Shown: one piece after another, positions 22,808 to 34,840 of the stretch
Numbering within the stretch: position 1 is the first letter of the stretch
Layout: every line of letters begins with the position of its first letter
Assembly: GCA_028386065.3 (NCBI GenBank)
Contig: JAKUCV010007142.1
Coordinates: 110,224 to 174,223 of the forward strand
Direction of reading: 5' to 3'
DNA length: 64,000 bases
Source of the DNA: Turnera subulata
Taxonomy: Eukaryota; Streptophyta; Magnoliopsida; Malpighiales; Passifloraceae
Program-made: the position numbers and the translations under genes
Notes under the pieces: generated by a model
Database searches by the model: none
What the model saw: the letters and a program-made list of their open reading frames with translations, nothing else
Told to the model about the DNA's origin: nothing

Positions 22808-23365
22808 GATGCTAACGAGACTTTATTTATTATTTATAGAAGAAAAAAAATGGAATATAGTGTTCTCTATGAATACATATAATGTAACACTACAATAATG
22901 GGAACTACACCTACATGCCATGAGCCACTAAGTGAAAATGCCACTTCAATCCACGCCAATTCTTCGATGTGTCAGGGATGGCAATAAGCCATCTAAAAGG
23001 AAAATTTGGCTGCAAGGCTTTAGTCTCTGGAATGGCGTTAACCAAAATGAGATCAGCAAGTCTATCAAACCAAGTAGAAGTGTGCTTAAAAATCTTCTAT
23101 TTATTTCAAGCCAAATAATCCAGAGGATTGCATATCCAATAATAATACATGAAGACCGACTAGTTTGACAAGGAATAAGAAAAGGCCATTGAGCAAGGAA
23201 CTGATCAAGTGATGAGGGAGGGCACCAGGACACTCCCCACCACTTTCAAAAGGAGTACTTTGGTTTCCAATTGTAAAAGGCAAAGAGAGCACATAGAGTC
23301 GCCGAGAGTGATAATGCCTCTGTATCGAAGAACATCCTTAGAAGGAATGCCGTCGCTTTTATCTA
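22808..23365 (-). mobile_element. Truncated LINE 3' end in unit B
   Basis: Present in unit B but absent at the collinear site of unit A (about 12908). On the minus strand a frame includes YAILWIIWLEINRRFL, the typical closing motif of plant LINE reverse transcriptases after the zf-RVT domain. An AATAAATAAAG-like tail lies near 22830-22815. Adjacent 23430-23660 is another unit-B-specific insert, probably also a retroposon tail. Confidence 0.6.
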
Positions 23366-23699
23366 TATTGATGGGGGAGCGAAAATGATACTTTGACATC
23401 CAAGTAACCAATCTGATTTAGTAACTTTTTTTGGTAGAAATAGGAGGGCACAGTCCTAAAATAAAATTAAGTAGGCAACGTTACAGCAGAACGAGCACAA
23501 GGGGGGCCGGCAATATCCAAGAACAATAATTTTCAAAAAAAAAAGAAAATGTATATCCAAGAACAATAGAGAAGAAACTACATCAGGAGGGTCCTTTAAA
23601 AGAGTTAACCCTGGTGCCCCGAAACAGGCCAAACCAGAAAACCAGACCGCGCGCCTAGACATCTCATCAGGTTGCTAGGTCTTCGGGATTGTTTAAATT

Positions 23700-26341
23700 T
23701 ACTTTTCTTACTTTTACATTCATGGAAATGTTTCACATATTTACGGGAAAAAAATAATTACATTATCGGCTATATAAGCCACCAAGAAGACTTAATATGT
23801 TTATCGGCTTCCGATTTAAAATAATTATATTAAATATAAAATTAATACCCTTACTATCGTAGTAAGCCAATTTTTATTAGTGATGAGTTGCAGAATCTAT
23901 GGGCTGGGGCAACCCATTTTATGTAGTAAATATGTAGAGCACACATTAGTTGCACCTTTCTCCCCCCGAAGGAACAAGAGAGTACAATTTTGACGCATAA
24001 AGAAAAACGACAATCATGGCAGTGAACATGTTTTTTTTATCCAAAGTGGTTAACATCATGAATACAGCGATAATTGAGCATCATTAAAAAAATATGGGAG
24101 GTCGTGGAATTATATAGTGACCCATATGAAAACACGTTGTTTGGCAGGCGCGGCCCAACACAACTAATAGTTTGCTTTACAGTTCATTAAGTTGGCCATT
24201 TTAATGAACACTTGCCCATATATATATACTGCATATATATGGCAAGCAACCTAGTATAAGATATATGGATTATAGGGTTGCATCACAATAATATTAGCTG
24301 GGACATGGTTGCTCTCCCTCTTCTGGGTGGCGCCTGGACTCACATTAATTATATGGTACGCGCTACTACTACTTTATCATGAAAAACCAGGCCTCCTCAC
24401 TTTCATGGAAATTTCTGCCATTTTTCTCATGCAACAACTCAAACGACCTAGAGTTTATAGTAAAAGTCATTTAGATTGTAGTCATCCTTTTTTATTACAC
24501 CCAATAATTGATAATGAGGATATAATTTGATATATATATATATATATATGTATATATAATTATTTAATGATTCCTAAGACTACTCAAATACACAAATGTT
24601 TTTCTTTTTTTTAAAAAAAAATCTCTACTACTTCTAGGAATCAAATCTCCGAAATTTCGGTGGAGCCGACAAATCCAAACCAGTAAGTTACTACGTCAGC
24701 CAATTAATTATGTGATTTGGATTACAAATTACACATCTCTTATCAAATCAATGGAATTTTTCTGGCTGAGATTTCGCCACCAACACTTGAATCAAATTGG
24801 ATGGCGATTAATTTATCAAATAAAAACATGGATGGCGATTAGCGGGATAGGTGGCCATGAGCTCCCACGTGCTTTTGCAGTGCGTGATGATCACGGACAA
24901 ATCACATGGCTGAAATTGACTGGTCTGATTGTCTTCCGAGTGGGGCTCACCGATCAAGTTCCGCGAATCCACCGCACACCATCGACGTTGGATCCAAACG
25001 TTCCATTTTTAAAAAGTTTTGGTTCGATCTTCTTTTCAACTTTCACATCTCCAACAAAAGAAAATGTCAACTTTCACATTTTTTTTTTGATAGTGGTCGA
25101 CTTTCACATTCTAAACTAGCATAAATTTTTTGTTTTAAAAAATAACATAAATTTTATGAATAAATTATGATTTTAGTGAATGTATTCTAAATAACATAAA
25201 TTTTAAAAAATAGCCTTATTCACCGATAAATTTTAATATTCGAAAATTGGAAAATATCAGTAGTAGAGCGCAACACTTCAACCGAATCCTTATACTTACA
25301 GGATATTTTGTATTTTGGAATTTGATAATATTGTATTTTTAAAATTTTTATTGAATTTTTTTATGAATAATAAAATATTAATTTACAGTTCGATCCAATT
25401 CAAACTCAATTAAACTTTGCTTCGTTGAACGCTTGTCTTTACTGGTAGGATGGCTAGTCGGGTTCTAAAACCCATAGATGAGAATGCTACTATTCTAGTT
25501 TATGTTATGGTTTTGTCTTATTGAATGATTCTACATTTATATTTTTTTTCTGCTTGTCAAGTCATTGGTGTCATTATATTTGTTGTTTCCAATTGTCTTT
25601 TCTTTTTTTTTTAATATATAATTTCTATGTTGTGTGTAGCAAACTTATGCAAATCCATTGTATACTCCAATTGTTTTTGTATAGTTATTTCAATTTTTTT
25701 TATATAGTTTGGTACAATATAGCAAGTAGAGAAAATTCAATTTAAAGTTTGTTTTTTTGTATCAACTCAATTTAAAGTCCGAAACAAAACAACATGCGAT
25801 CCAGCCGTTAGTTTTTTTGTCTTTTTTATCAATTTCAGCTTGTATCAAATTTCATCGAATTATATGAACTGAGGTAAGGGTAAGACCCCAATATTCTCAG
25901 CAAGAAGAAAATAGGTGAAATGGATTTCGTAAAAAAAAAAAAAAAAGAGTGCATCGATCTTTTGCAAAGGGTTTGCTCGTACGAAATACAAACATAGTGT
26001 AATGATCAGTCCATTAGGGAAAAAAAAAAAAGTGATTCTTTTGGTTGAAAATAAAAAGTACTCCACTCATCAAGACATTTTAATAGCACAAGATCGTTGC
26101 TGCTCTTTTCTTGGATTCTAAACCAGTCCTCAATTTCTTCTCTCCACACATTAATAAACACATGAAATCGAGGGAAAAAAAGAATCTTCTAGTGCCAGTT
26201 TGCAAGTTTTTGTAATTTTGATGTTGCGTCTTCGTCTAAACTAACACATTGCCCGGCCGGTAGCGCACTCACTGGTAATTGAACCTCATTCATTCACCAG
26301 GGAAAAAAAGAAGATGCTTTTAGCGAGTATGAGCAGTCCAG
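23700..26341. other. Intergenic and end of unit B
   Basis: Up to about 24295 this is the shared duplication tail. Beyond that it is AT-rich with a TA dinucleotide run (24531-24557). No gene is supported. The last few hundred bases are likely 3' flank of the JAZ gene. Confidence 0.5.
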
Positions 26342-27012
26342 TTAATTAGCATAAGGGGATGTTGCTTGGATTCGATTCTGTCGTTTTTGAAGAAACCTTT
26401 GCAGTGATCGCTTCATAGATAGACCACCAGTAGGGCTGTAAAGATGAGATGGCAAGGTTGGAGAAGAACAAGTTTCTCCTCCAGTTGGAGATCTCATCAA
26501 TCTACTATTATGCTCCATGCCTCGGCTTGCAAGCAAGATAATCGCCCTAGCCTGCAATGTATGAAATGAATACATATCCACTTAGCCTAGAAGAAACAGA
26601 TACGCATACACATTGATCAAAGCTCCACAGTAATTGTGATCACACTCGAACCATGTATACCAACTCAAGAGCCGAAGAAGAAAAACATAATGAAAAACCA
26701 ATAAAAAAATATCATACCAGAGATAGAAGTATACCTGGATTTCTGCTGCATCAAAAGCAATGAACTTCGCGTTGCAGAATCTATGTAGTTGTTCTTGACC
26801 TTGTTGCACTGTTGTGTTCTCATCGGATTCCTCCATCCTTCAACCATAAAACAGCGAGCTTCATCAGAATTAGTACATTAAACATTTCGTCAAATCATTC
26901 ATAACCTAAAGAAAGATGGAAAGAAGAATACATACATGGGTTGGTAGCGATGATGGTAGTCAGGTTCAGGAGAAGTAACAAGGCGGAGCTCAAGATTGCA
27001 GTTCCTTCTCAT
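26342..27012 (-). CDS. JAZ8: JAZ8-like (TIFY5-type) jasmonate repressor, 129 aa
   Basis: JAZ proteins repress MYC transcription factors in the nucleus and are removed when jasmonoyl-isoleucine recruits COI1. Three exons join in frame: 27012-26936, 26837-26735 and 26551-26342, all GT-AG. Residues 7-11 are LELRL, an EAR motif that in Arabidopsis JAZ8 binds TOPLESS directly. Residues 58-72 (EIQARAIILLASRGM) are the C-terminal half of the TIFY domain. Residues 104-127 (LSMKRSLQRFLQKRQNRIQA and following) are a Jas motif that binds MYC2. The Jas motif lacks the LPIAR loop, as in JAZ7/JAZ8, which predicts weak COI1 binding and a stable repressor. The TIFY core itself, expected at 44-47, reads HRFC, so NINJA binding or dimerisation may be impaired. 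Length matches the family (about 130 aa). Confidence 0.88.
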
Positions 27013-27115
27013 CTTGAAGCGCAAGCTAAATGTTCAGTTTTCTCTTGGCTAAGTAAACAAAGTCAAAGTGAGAGAGAGAAGAGACGATGTGAATAAATTG
27101 TGGAAGATTCAAAGT

Positions 27116-27435
27116 CTTATACATATAGTATTAGTTGTTTTTTAGGGGTCCACCAAAATGATGTTCGTTTTGGCTATTAAATTAAAACACACGAGGCACA
27201 AAAACCAGACACGAGAGAAACTAAAGGCCGATAAATGTCCATTTTCAATTTCGCACGTGGAACATGCACCCTCCTTTGATTCCCCAAAACCGCAGGCTAT
27301 GTGTCGTGTATCATAACCTCCTTTTTCTTTTTTCTTTTCAAGGATAGTGTTAATTTGGCATTTGCGTCGATTGAATGTATTATGATTAAAGATTACTATT
27401 ATTATTTCAACTGTGATATCGTTTTCTCCCACGTG
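27116..27435 (-). promoter_or_regulatory. JAZ8-like promoter with two G-boxes
   Basis: CACGTG occurs at 27254-27259 and 27430-27435, 242 and 418 bases upstream of the start codon. A TATA-like TATGTATAAGA on the minus strand lies around 27116-27127. G-boxes are the MYC2 sites through which JAZ genes are induced in a feedback loop. The binding itself is inferred. Confidence 0.6.
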
Positions 27436-28036
27436 TTTGAGTTCAGTTGAAGTTCAACCTCATTTTTGATTTGTTAGTTATTTTATATCTAGAAGTGGAA
27501 GTATGATTTTGGTACCCTCTAATTGGATGTCGGCTTCTTTCTTCTTTTCTAGGCCTAAATGATTGTTAGTTTCGATCTTGGCGATGGTGACATTGCTAGT
27601 CCTCAAAATTTTTTAAAAGTATGTACTGCTTCTTTCATGTAGTTCACTTAATTAATTGCTATGACTTGTGTATATAGGCTCAACAGTATTAGAGATCTCA
27701 TACTACACGGCAACATGTCCGCCGCCACCGACGGACTTTGAGGGATGATTGCCAGGCCTAGTGGTCGTCACGACATGACCTTCGGGGTTATGGTGGTCAA
27801 TAGTTCCAGAATCTTTTTTTTTTCTCTTTTTCTAATTCTTAGTCCATAACCGTCAGATTTACTTTTTTAATCTTGACCCTTAGATTGTTAGGACGACACC
27901 GATGTAACAAGCAGCTTTTTAGGTGAGCAAAATTTTATTGAAAAGGAAGATCGTAGCCTATTTGTATTTTTCCAACACCAATGGGGAGTGATTCCTATTT
28001 CAGGAAAAATTACATTTTAGGTCTACTGAAAATATA
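27436..28036. other. Intergenic
   Basis: Spacer between the JAZ promoter and the Mutator-like element. I see no gene or RNA. Confidence 0.5.
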
Positions 28037-28488
28037 GGTAAAAAAGTTTTTCTTGTCCCTTCACTTTTTCTTTTTCGCATTTGTTGTCCCTCTTCCTTTT
28101 TTTTCACTCAACATGTCCCTGAACTCTCATTTTACCGGGCCACCATGTCCTTCTTACCCCCAGCAGCCAGTTGGTGCGTGAGAGGATGACACGTGTCCGT
28201 GGGGCCCACTCCGGCCGAAATTATTTTCTTTTTTTCCACTTTCTTTCTTTCCTAATTTCCGTTTTCTGGAAATTCTTTTTCGGTTTTATGTAATTGGTTT
28301 TTTTAATAAATATAGGTAGGGCCCACGCACGCATTGAAAAAACTAATTATAAATTTTCACATCTGTCTCTATCGAGCTATTAAGTACGAGAGCTCGTGTC
28401 TTTGTTTCTCAAATTTGAAGAACCCTAATTCCTAATTCTTGATTCCCAAAGTTCCAACTCTCTTCTGATTTGTTTTTTCGTCTCCACC

Positions 28489-28986
28489 ATGTCTCAATCT
28501 TCTTCTTCATCCAACCTGTCATTCAAATCCATTTCTTCTAAGCGCACAGGGAGTCGTCTTCGCGTTAATGCGGATTTTATCATTTCAACCGTTGGGCAGA
28601 AACCTGATTACAATTACGAGGGTGCGATATTTTGTTCATGTGGGCAGATGTCTCCAAGGTGGTACTCATGGAGCAACGACAACCCAGGGAGGAGGTTTAA
28701 CAACTGCGGTGGTTCAAAGAGATGTGGGTTTTGGAGATGGGTGGACGGGCAGCATGACGAAAGAGCACAGCAATTGTTGATTGGGTTGAGGAATAGGGAG
28801 AGGCAACTCATCATTCGCAATAACGAACTGGAAGAAGAGGTACAGAAGTTGAAAGCAGAGCTGAACATTATCCGCATACACATGGCAGATGTTGGTGGTG
28901 AAAGGTCAATTCGATGCCTTGGAGTCCCCGCAGCATGCTTGGCTTTGAGCTTCGTACTAGTTTGCATTGTTATTAGTTTGCATTAG
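28489..28986 (+). CDS. GRF-type zinc-finger, coiled-coil, tail-anchored protein, 165 aa
   Basis: A single intact exon with ATG at 28489. A Ser-rich N-terminus is followed by a GRF zinc finger at about residues 48-86: CSCG, then WYSWSNDNPGRRF, then CGGSKRCGFWRWVD, with the conserved Cys and aromatic residues. A coiled coil (about 98-132, starting RNRERQL) and a C-terminal hydrophobic segment (about 143-163) follow. GRF fingers bind single-stranded nucleic acid in other proteins. Small GRF/coiled-coil/TM proteins are very common in plant genomes and are often linked to transposons. Here the gene starts just inside the left TIR and faces the transposase, so it belongs to the element. Its role in transposition is unknown. 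It is undamaged while the transposase is not. Confidence 0.8.
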   Translation: MSQSSSSSNLSFKSISSKRTGSRLRVNADFIISTVGQKPDYNYEGAIFCSCGQMSPRWYSWSNDNPGRRFNNCGGSKRCGFWRWVDGQHDERAQQLLIGLRNRERQLIIRNNELEEEVQKLKAELNIIRIHMADVGGERSIRCLGVPAACLALSFVLVCIVISLH

Positions 28987-29524
28987 TAAGGTAGTTGGTT
29001 GTTTTAGTAATAAAAGCATGTGGATTTAGAAGCCTTGGGTTGTTGTTGTTTGATGAACTGGGTTGTTGTTGTCCATCATGAATGGCAGTGAAATGTCGTT
29101 GAAACCCAATTTCATAATTTAGAGTAGTTTAGCATTGTCCTGTCAATCGAGAAATTTGAATGAATTTCCGTGGAAACTGAATTGGTTTTTGTTGGTTTTT
29201 GTTGTTGTGATCAGAGTTTTTGATATTGAGTGTGTATGGTAAACGAAGGTAGGTAGTTAGGAGCACTAAATTTTAAGCTGATTTGGGTAAAAAACTTTAA
29301 GCTCGGTTGAGATTGATGTATTTAAGTTGTGTGGATCACACAAAGACCGAGTAAGAGGGGTGTAAGCAGAAGATGTTGCAACATTCAGCTGAATGCGCAT
29401 TGAAAGCAAACTCTTGGTGTCCAGAAGCTGAATTGGGTAAAAAATACCTCAACTAAAAAGACAATAGGTTTGATTCATAAGCGTAACCAAATACATCGAA
29501 TATGCAGACAACTACAAGCATGAA

Positions 29525-29620
29525 TTGCCCAGAGGGAAATATCCAAAAACATTACATTACTTCGAAATGTGCTTGCCCAGAGGGAAATATCCAAAAACAT
29601 TACATTACTTCGAAATGTGC
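29525..29620. repeat. 48-bp tandem repeat, two copies
   Basis: 29525-29572 and 29573-29620 are identical, with partial further copies of shorter words (CATAATACACCAAAAG) to about 29700. This lies in the convergent intergenic part of the Mutator-like element, which otherwise (28987-29832) holds nothing recognisable. Confidence 0.9.
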
Positions 29621-29832
29621 TTGCCCAGCATCAAATTTCCAAATTGCATAATACACCAAAAGCATCAAGTATCCAAATGCATAATACACCAAAAGTATAA
29701 CATCAAATGTGCTTCCCATAGGCAAATATCCGAATGCAGCTGCATTAAATGCTAGCTAAATGTCAACAGTCAATATCTAAACGCCAAAAGCAGGATGCAT
29801 CCAACTGGAAGATTTGCAGGTCCTAGTGCTTT

Positions 29833-32800
29833 TCAATTGGAAGTGGTGCCACCTCTCCTTTGACGTTGTGCAGGTCTAGCTCTTCCTCGACCGCGAGCCC
29901 CTCTATTACCTCTGCCCCTAAGGCCATTTCGAGCAAGAACTGGAAGCTCAGAAGCTTCTGCAATGCCCGAGTGAAGAAGCAACAATGTAAGCCAATAGAA
30001 GCAACAATGTAAGCCAATAGAAGCAACAATGCATTAATCTAAAGTATTCATACCAATCAATAAGATCCAATGTACAACAAACATCGTCATGTAAAAATGT
30101 ACCTTCAGGATTATCTTGGACATTTGAAGTGTTTTGATCACGCATCCTTTGAACATGCATTCTATCAGTCACTGTCATCCTTGGTCTGCCTCGGCTACTA
30201 GGCACACGGTGGATTCTTTGAGACCTTGTACCAGGCTACATGGGAGTAAAAAAAAAGCAGATATTATTTGTAAATTCCCTACCTTAATGTAGTGGAAATG
30301 TGAATATAAGCATATGTACATACTTACACTTACATTTTCAACCATGAATCCCGATTCAGTAAATAACACACCCCTTCCCTCACCGAAGTTAAACCTTCTG
30401 TTAGTTCTTCTCACTCTTCCTCTATTACTAGGTCTTTGAGGATTTTGACAGGTAGGATGCATAACATGTTGTTGTAATGGCACAGCTAACTACATTGCAT
30501 GCATGAAATTAGATGAAGTTGATAACCAAAGTGATGGTCTGACACTCTACCATAGAACTGATAGGATTTTTACCTCATCAATAGGATTGCCATTTGGGTG
30601 ACTACTATCAAACGGTGGTGTATTATTACTCCCTGATTCACCCTCAGTATGCACCTATATAAGGTTCGCAAAATGTGTCAATATAGAGATAACAATAGAT
30701 AATTATTTAAAAGATTGTCAAATCCATTATACCTGGCTAAATCTCCCACTTCTTGTGTTAGGAACCCTTACAGGCTGTGCTAATGAACGAGTTGGTGATT
30801 GAATCGATGAATGAACAGGTGTGACAATGTCAGCCTGTTGAGGATGTGGTTCATGCTGCAAAAAATATAGAGAACAAAGCAAATTAGAATCAGTATAGCC
30901 GAATTGACATTAGTATAGTTAGTTCTACCATGTACCTCAGCAAATCTGCCACTTCTAGTAACTGATACCCTTACAGGGCGAACAGGTGACTGGGGTGCTG
31001 CAGGGGCTGTATCTTCAGGTTCTGTTCGGGCCTGTTAATAGGTACATAAGAATGTGATGTAGGTGACAATGCAATGTTATGACAACAATATGGTGTATAT
31101 AGGCGACAATGTGTTACCTTCCTCTTCCTGGAAGATGACCCAGTCGTTTGCTGTGACAAAGGAACATATGAAGGTGCATTTTCCTGGTCATTGCGAGGCT
31201 ATAGACAATATATAGGAAATATAAGCAAAGAACATTAACAATCTTTAATATTTGCAAAAACAATATAGGAAATATGAGCTTGGCATAAAAGGTGGATCGA
31301 TTCCGTAAAAGATTTCCTTTCAGTAAATCAGTAAACTAACAGATTACCATATTCTGGCCTCTGTGACTGGATTCAGCAACACACCCATTATGAGCATTCT
31401 GATATGCTTCTCCAGTGGTGCCTTGCTGTTGTTGTGCTTGCTGTAGATGAATAAGCATGAATCATATTGGGCAACAACATTCATTGTGGCAAAAAATACA
31501 AAATACCAGTATTCTTAGGATGCCTCACCTGCTTCCCCCTACATGTGGCAATGTTGTGTCCATATTCCAAGCACAATTGACACTGCATTTGCCTAGAAAT
31601 TTTTGACCTCCTCTGTTTGTAAGGTAACCAAAAAATTATCACATGTTAATTGCAATAAGAATGCAAGTCCATTTCAAAGAAAAAAGCAGCAATGTAGTAC
31701 CTGAGAACCCTTTCCTTCCCAAAACTCCCAGATTCTTTTTGTCTGAGGTCTGCCTCTTTTGGTGTCAACCTCAGGTGGCTGGATGGCCAGCTTGTCAGTG
31801 CATTCCCAGAAAAGTTCTCCAGGAACAGGGTTCAGTGACAATTTGTAGGAGTTGATGTAGTTATCCTTGTGGTACCATCTGCTCACATAGTCCTCCACAT
31901 TGTCCCTATCATGACTTATAGCAGCAGTAGCATGTGCACAGGGAATTCCTGTCAGTTCCCATGATCTGTATGTGCACTGACGCTTGATTTTGTCCACTAC
32001 AAAGACATTCACACCATCTATGCACTCATACTTCCCACTTCCATTAGGTTGAACCAAATAATTGGCTGCTATTTCCTTGTTCCTCTCAATTTCATGGGTG
32101 ATTCTAGAACCAAACTAGTTTCTCCAACCAGATCTCCCCTCAGAAACCGTTAACTGCTTAGAAGCAATTCGACTCATCATTAGTCGACGAATATCTTCCA
32201 GCATCGACACAATTGCCTTGAATCTAGCCTCAATGATAAAACAATTGAAGACCTCACACATATTATTGTCTACGACATCTGACTTACACCATGTCTCTTG
32301 AAAGGCTCGACAAAACAACTTGGGATTCGCTTCAAGAAAATCCTTCCTTGCTTGTTCTGAAATTTCATCGAAATCACTAACAAGCTCTTCCAGTTCTTGC
32401 ACTGTGGTGGCTTTAACACACTTCCAGAAATGTATCTGCAGCTCTTCCCCTCTATTTGCCTTCGTCCATTTGGCAAATATATGCCTTGCACACCTTCTGT
32501 GTTCAGCATATGAAAGGAGGTCTGCTACAGCTCTAATAAGCCCCTGCAGCATATAATTTCATGTCAGACTCTATGTTATAAGACACACGAGCTCACAACT
32601 CATTCCATATTTGTGCAATTAAAAAATTCAGTTACCTTGTGTTGGTCAGACATGAATGTCCACCCCTGACCATTCCCAACATGTATTCCCAAATATTTCA
32701 TAAGGTACCATAAAAACCATCTCCAATTTTCGGTGTTTTCTACACGCACCACAGCCCATGCCAATGGGTACATTTGATTATTGGCGTCCCTACCAACAGC

Positions 32801-34840
32801 TGTGAGAAGTTGTCCACCCAAATATCCCTTCAGAAAGCAACCATCAACCCCGATTATACGCCTGCATCCAGTCTTGAATCCAACTTTGAGTGCATGGAAA
32901 CATATATACAACCTTTTGAATACATGGCTGCCTTCTTCAGTTTCCAAATAAACAGAGCTTCCCGGGTTAGTCACCTTCAATGTTTCCAGGTAATCCTCAA
33001 GTCTGACATACTCCTGAAGCACATCACCTTGGAAATGCTTATTTATTGCTTACTTTGCATTTTTTGCCTGCCACCAGCCACCATTCATCCTAAATTTCTT
33101 TCTTGCAGCTTCCTGGATCTGTGTTGGCCTCATATTTTGAGAAGCTGATCCGAACTTGTCCACCAAATACCTTGCAATGACTTTATTTGAAAGACGCCTG
33201 CTCTTGTTTCCAGCTCCACAATCGTGCTTCTTGTAAGGGTATTTTCTAATGACCCATATCTTATTTGGCTTATGGTAGGTGACCTGAACAAACCATCTAT
33301 AAGTTGCCACCTTGCATTTTCCTCTCAATCTGTCATTATCTATCTTCTTCCACTTGATATCCCTCCTCTCCTTGATGGTATAACGGTCGAATGCCTGCTT
33401 TGCTTGATCTCTGGTTGTAAATATCATACCCTCTTGAAAGTGAGGGTACTTGTCTGTAGGATTGAAGTACATTGATGTTTGCTTCCTCCTCTGCATAACC
33501 TCCCCTTCACCATCACTGGCTTGTACATCTAGAAAACTACCTTCATTGTCTGAGAAGGTATAATCATCTTCATTCCACTCACGCCTTCGTAGGTTCCTTA
33601 TTCCTTCTTCCAATGCATTTAACTCTGCGGATCCTTCATTTCCATGATCACTTCCATTAGCCCTTTGTTGTCTGCCCTCTTCAGTCCTTGCTTGTCTGCC
33701 AGCTTCATTGCCTTCTTCTTCTGCACCTATGTGAGTTTGAGTGCCTGCGTCATTGTCACCCTCATTTGCATCTCCCTGTTCAGCTTCCCCCTGCTCTGCT
33801 GCCCTCTGTTCAGCTGCTACTTTCCTTCTTATCCTTTCCCTTCTTTTCCTTGCTAATGTTTCTTTTAGCTGCCTCCTATATAGTTGTAGCTCATCGTCCT
33901 CATTGTCTGTCAATTCATGGACAGGGACCCAACGATCTGCATCGACTGCGTCTCCAATCTCGTGGTCAGCATCTGCTCCTAAAGCGACATGGTACATGTG
34001 CTCTGCTTTATCTATTGAATCAGCATTGGATCCATCTTCATCTTCAATTGCATCCTCCTCTTTCGCTGCATCATCTTCTTCAGCTACATCGTCTTCAGCT
34101 CCATCTTCTTCACCTTCATCATCAGAATCACATGTGTCTTGCTCTCCACTTACATTTAACTAGCAGCCTTCATTCTCCTCACCAACCTCACCCAATACCT
34201 CATTAATGGCCAGACAACTCTCATCTCTCTCACTTACACCTCTATTAATGGCCCGGCTACTTTCACCTCTCTCACTTACACCTCTAGTATTAGTGCCCCT
34301 ACTACTCTCACCTCTCTCACTTACACCCCTATTCATGCCCTCACTGCTCTCACCTCTATGACCAGAACCAAAGGCCTCACTTATCCTAACCGCATCTAAC
34401 TCATCTCCCTCAACATCATTGTAAGACACAGGAACTGGAATATTTAATCTTCTGACCACATTCACAGGGTTGTCTACTTCAAAAAAAGGGTGGTCCTCTT
34501 CACCATGCTCCACATATATATCTGCCTCACCCTCCTTCAACAGTAAGTCTACTAGTGGCCCACATGAATTGTCATTTTCCTGGACCTTGTGCAGCTCCTC
34601 CTCAAGAGTAGTGTCTCTATCCTTTCCTGCATTTTCCTCCTTCAGTACCCTATAATATATTATCTTCACATTCAAATAACCCAACTTCGAGCACACATAC
34701 ATCAACGAATGGTAGAAAATCTTATCAACATCATATGGTATTTTCTGCACACTGTCTACCACATACATCAGATGGGGTACCCGTCTAAATTCCCTACCAA
34801 TATGCACATTCAAGGTTATAAAATCGTCGTCTGATGCCAT
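29833..34840 (-). pseudogene. MURA-like transposase, about ten exons, three in-frame stops
   Basis: The first ATG is at 34840 (a GTG three bases upstream is not a start). Domains in order: a PB1-like N-terminal domain (FITLNVHIGREFRRVP); an acidic linker with three GVSERGESSR-type repeats; the MuDR DNA-binding region (about 33470-33050, including FTTRDQAKQAFDRYTIKERR and CKVATYRWFVQ); the DDE transposase core (GVDGCFLKGYLGGQ around 32840, introns at 32635-32544); a SWIM finger (CTYRSWELTGIPCAHA near 31945); a CX2CX4HX4C zinc knuckle (about 31585); and an Arg-Gly-rich tail ending at 29833. Visible splice sites include 32636|32543 and 31701|31612. Stops interrupt the frame at 34160-34162 (TAG), 33050-33052 (TAA) and 32115-32117 (TAG). 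No intron plausibly removes all three. The tail exons are less certain. Confidence 0.8.

Larger units (their letters stand above)
15055..24295. repeat. Segmental duplication, unit B
   Basis: Tandem partner of 10243-14890, same orientation, directly adjacent. It is twice as long because of insertions at 15188-17402, 17553-18007, 18776-19010, 19195-21646 and about 22808-23365, with a further retroposon-like piece at about 23430-23660. Both units end in the segment around ATATGGGAGGTCGTGGAATT (14685 and 24093). Confidence 0.85.

Noticed and set aside
25860..26066. A Phe-rich minus-strand frame that looked possibly organellar
   Set aside because: It includes two poly-A runs, lies just downstream of the JAZ gene and shows no recognisable plastid gene.
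28614..28967. Minus-strand frame opposite the GRF gene
   Set aside because: Shadow of the GRF zinc-finger coding sequence.
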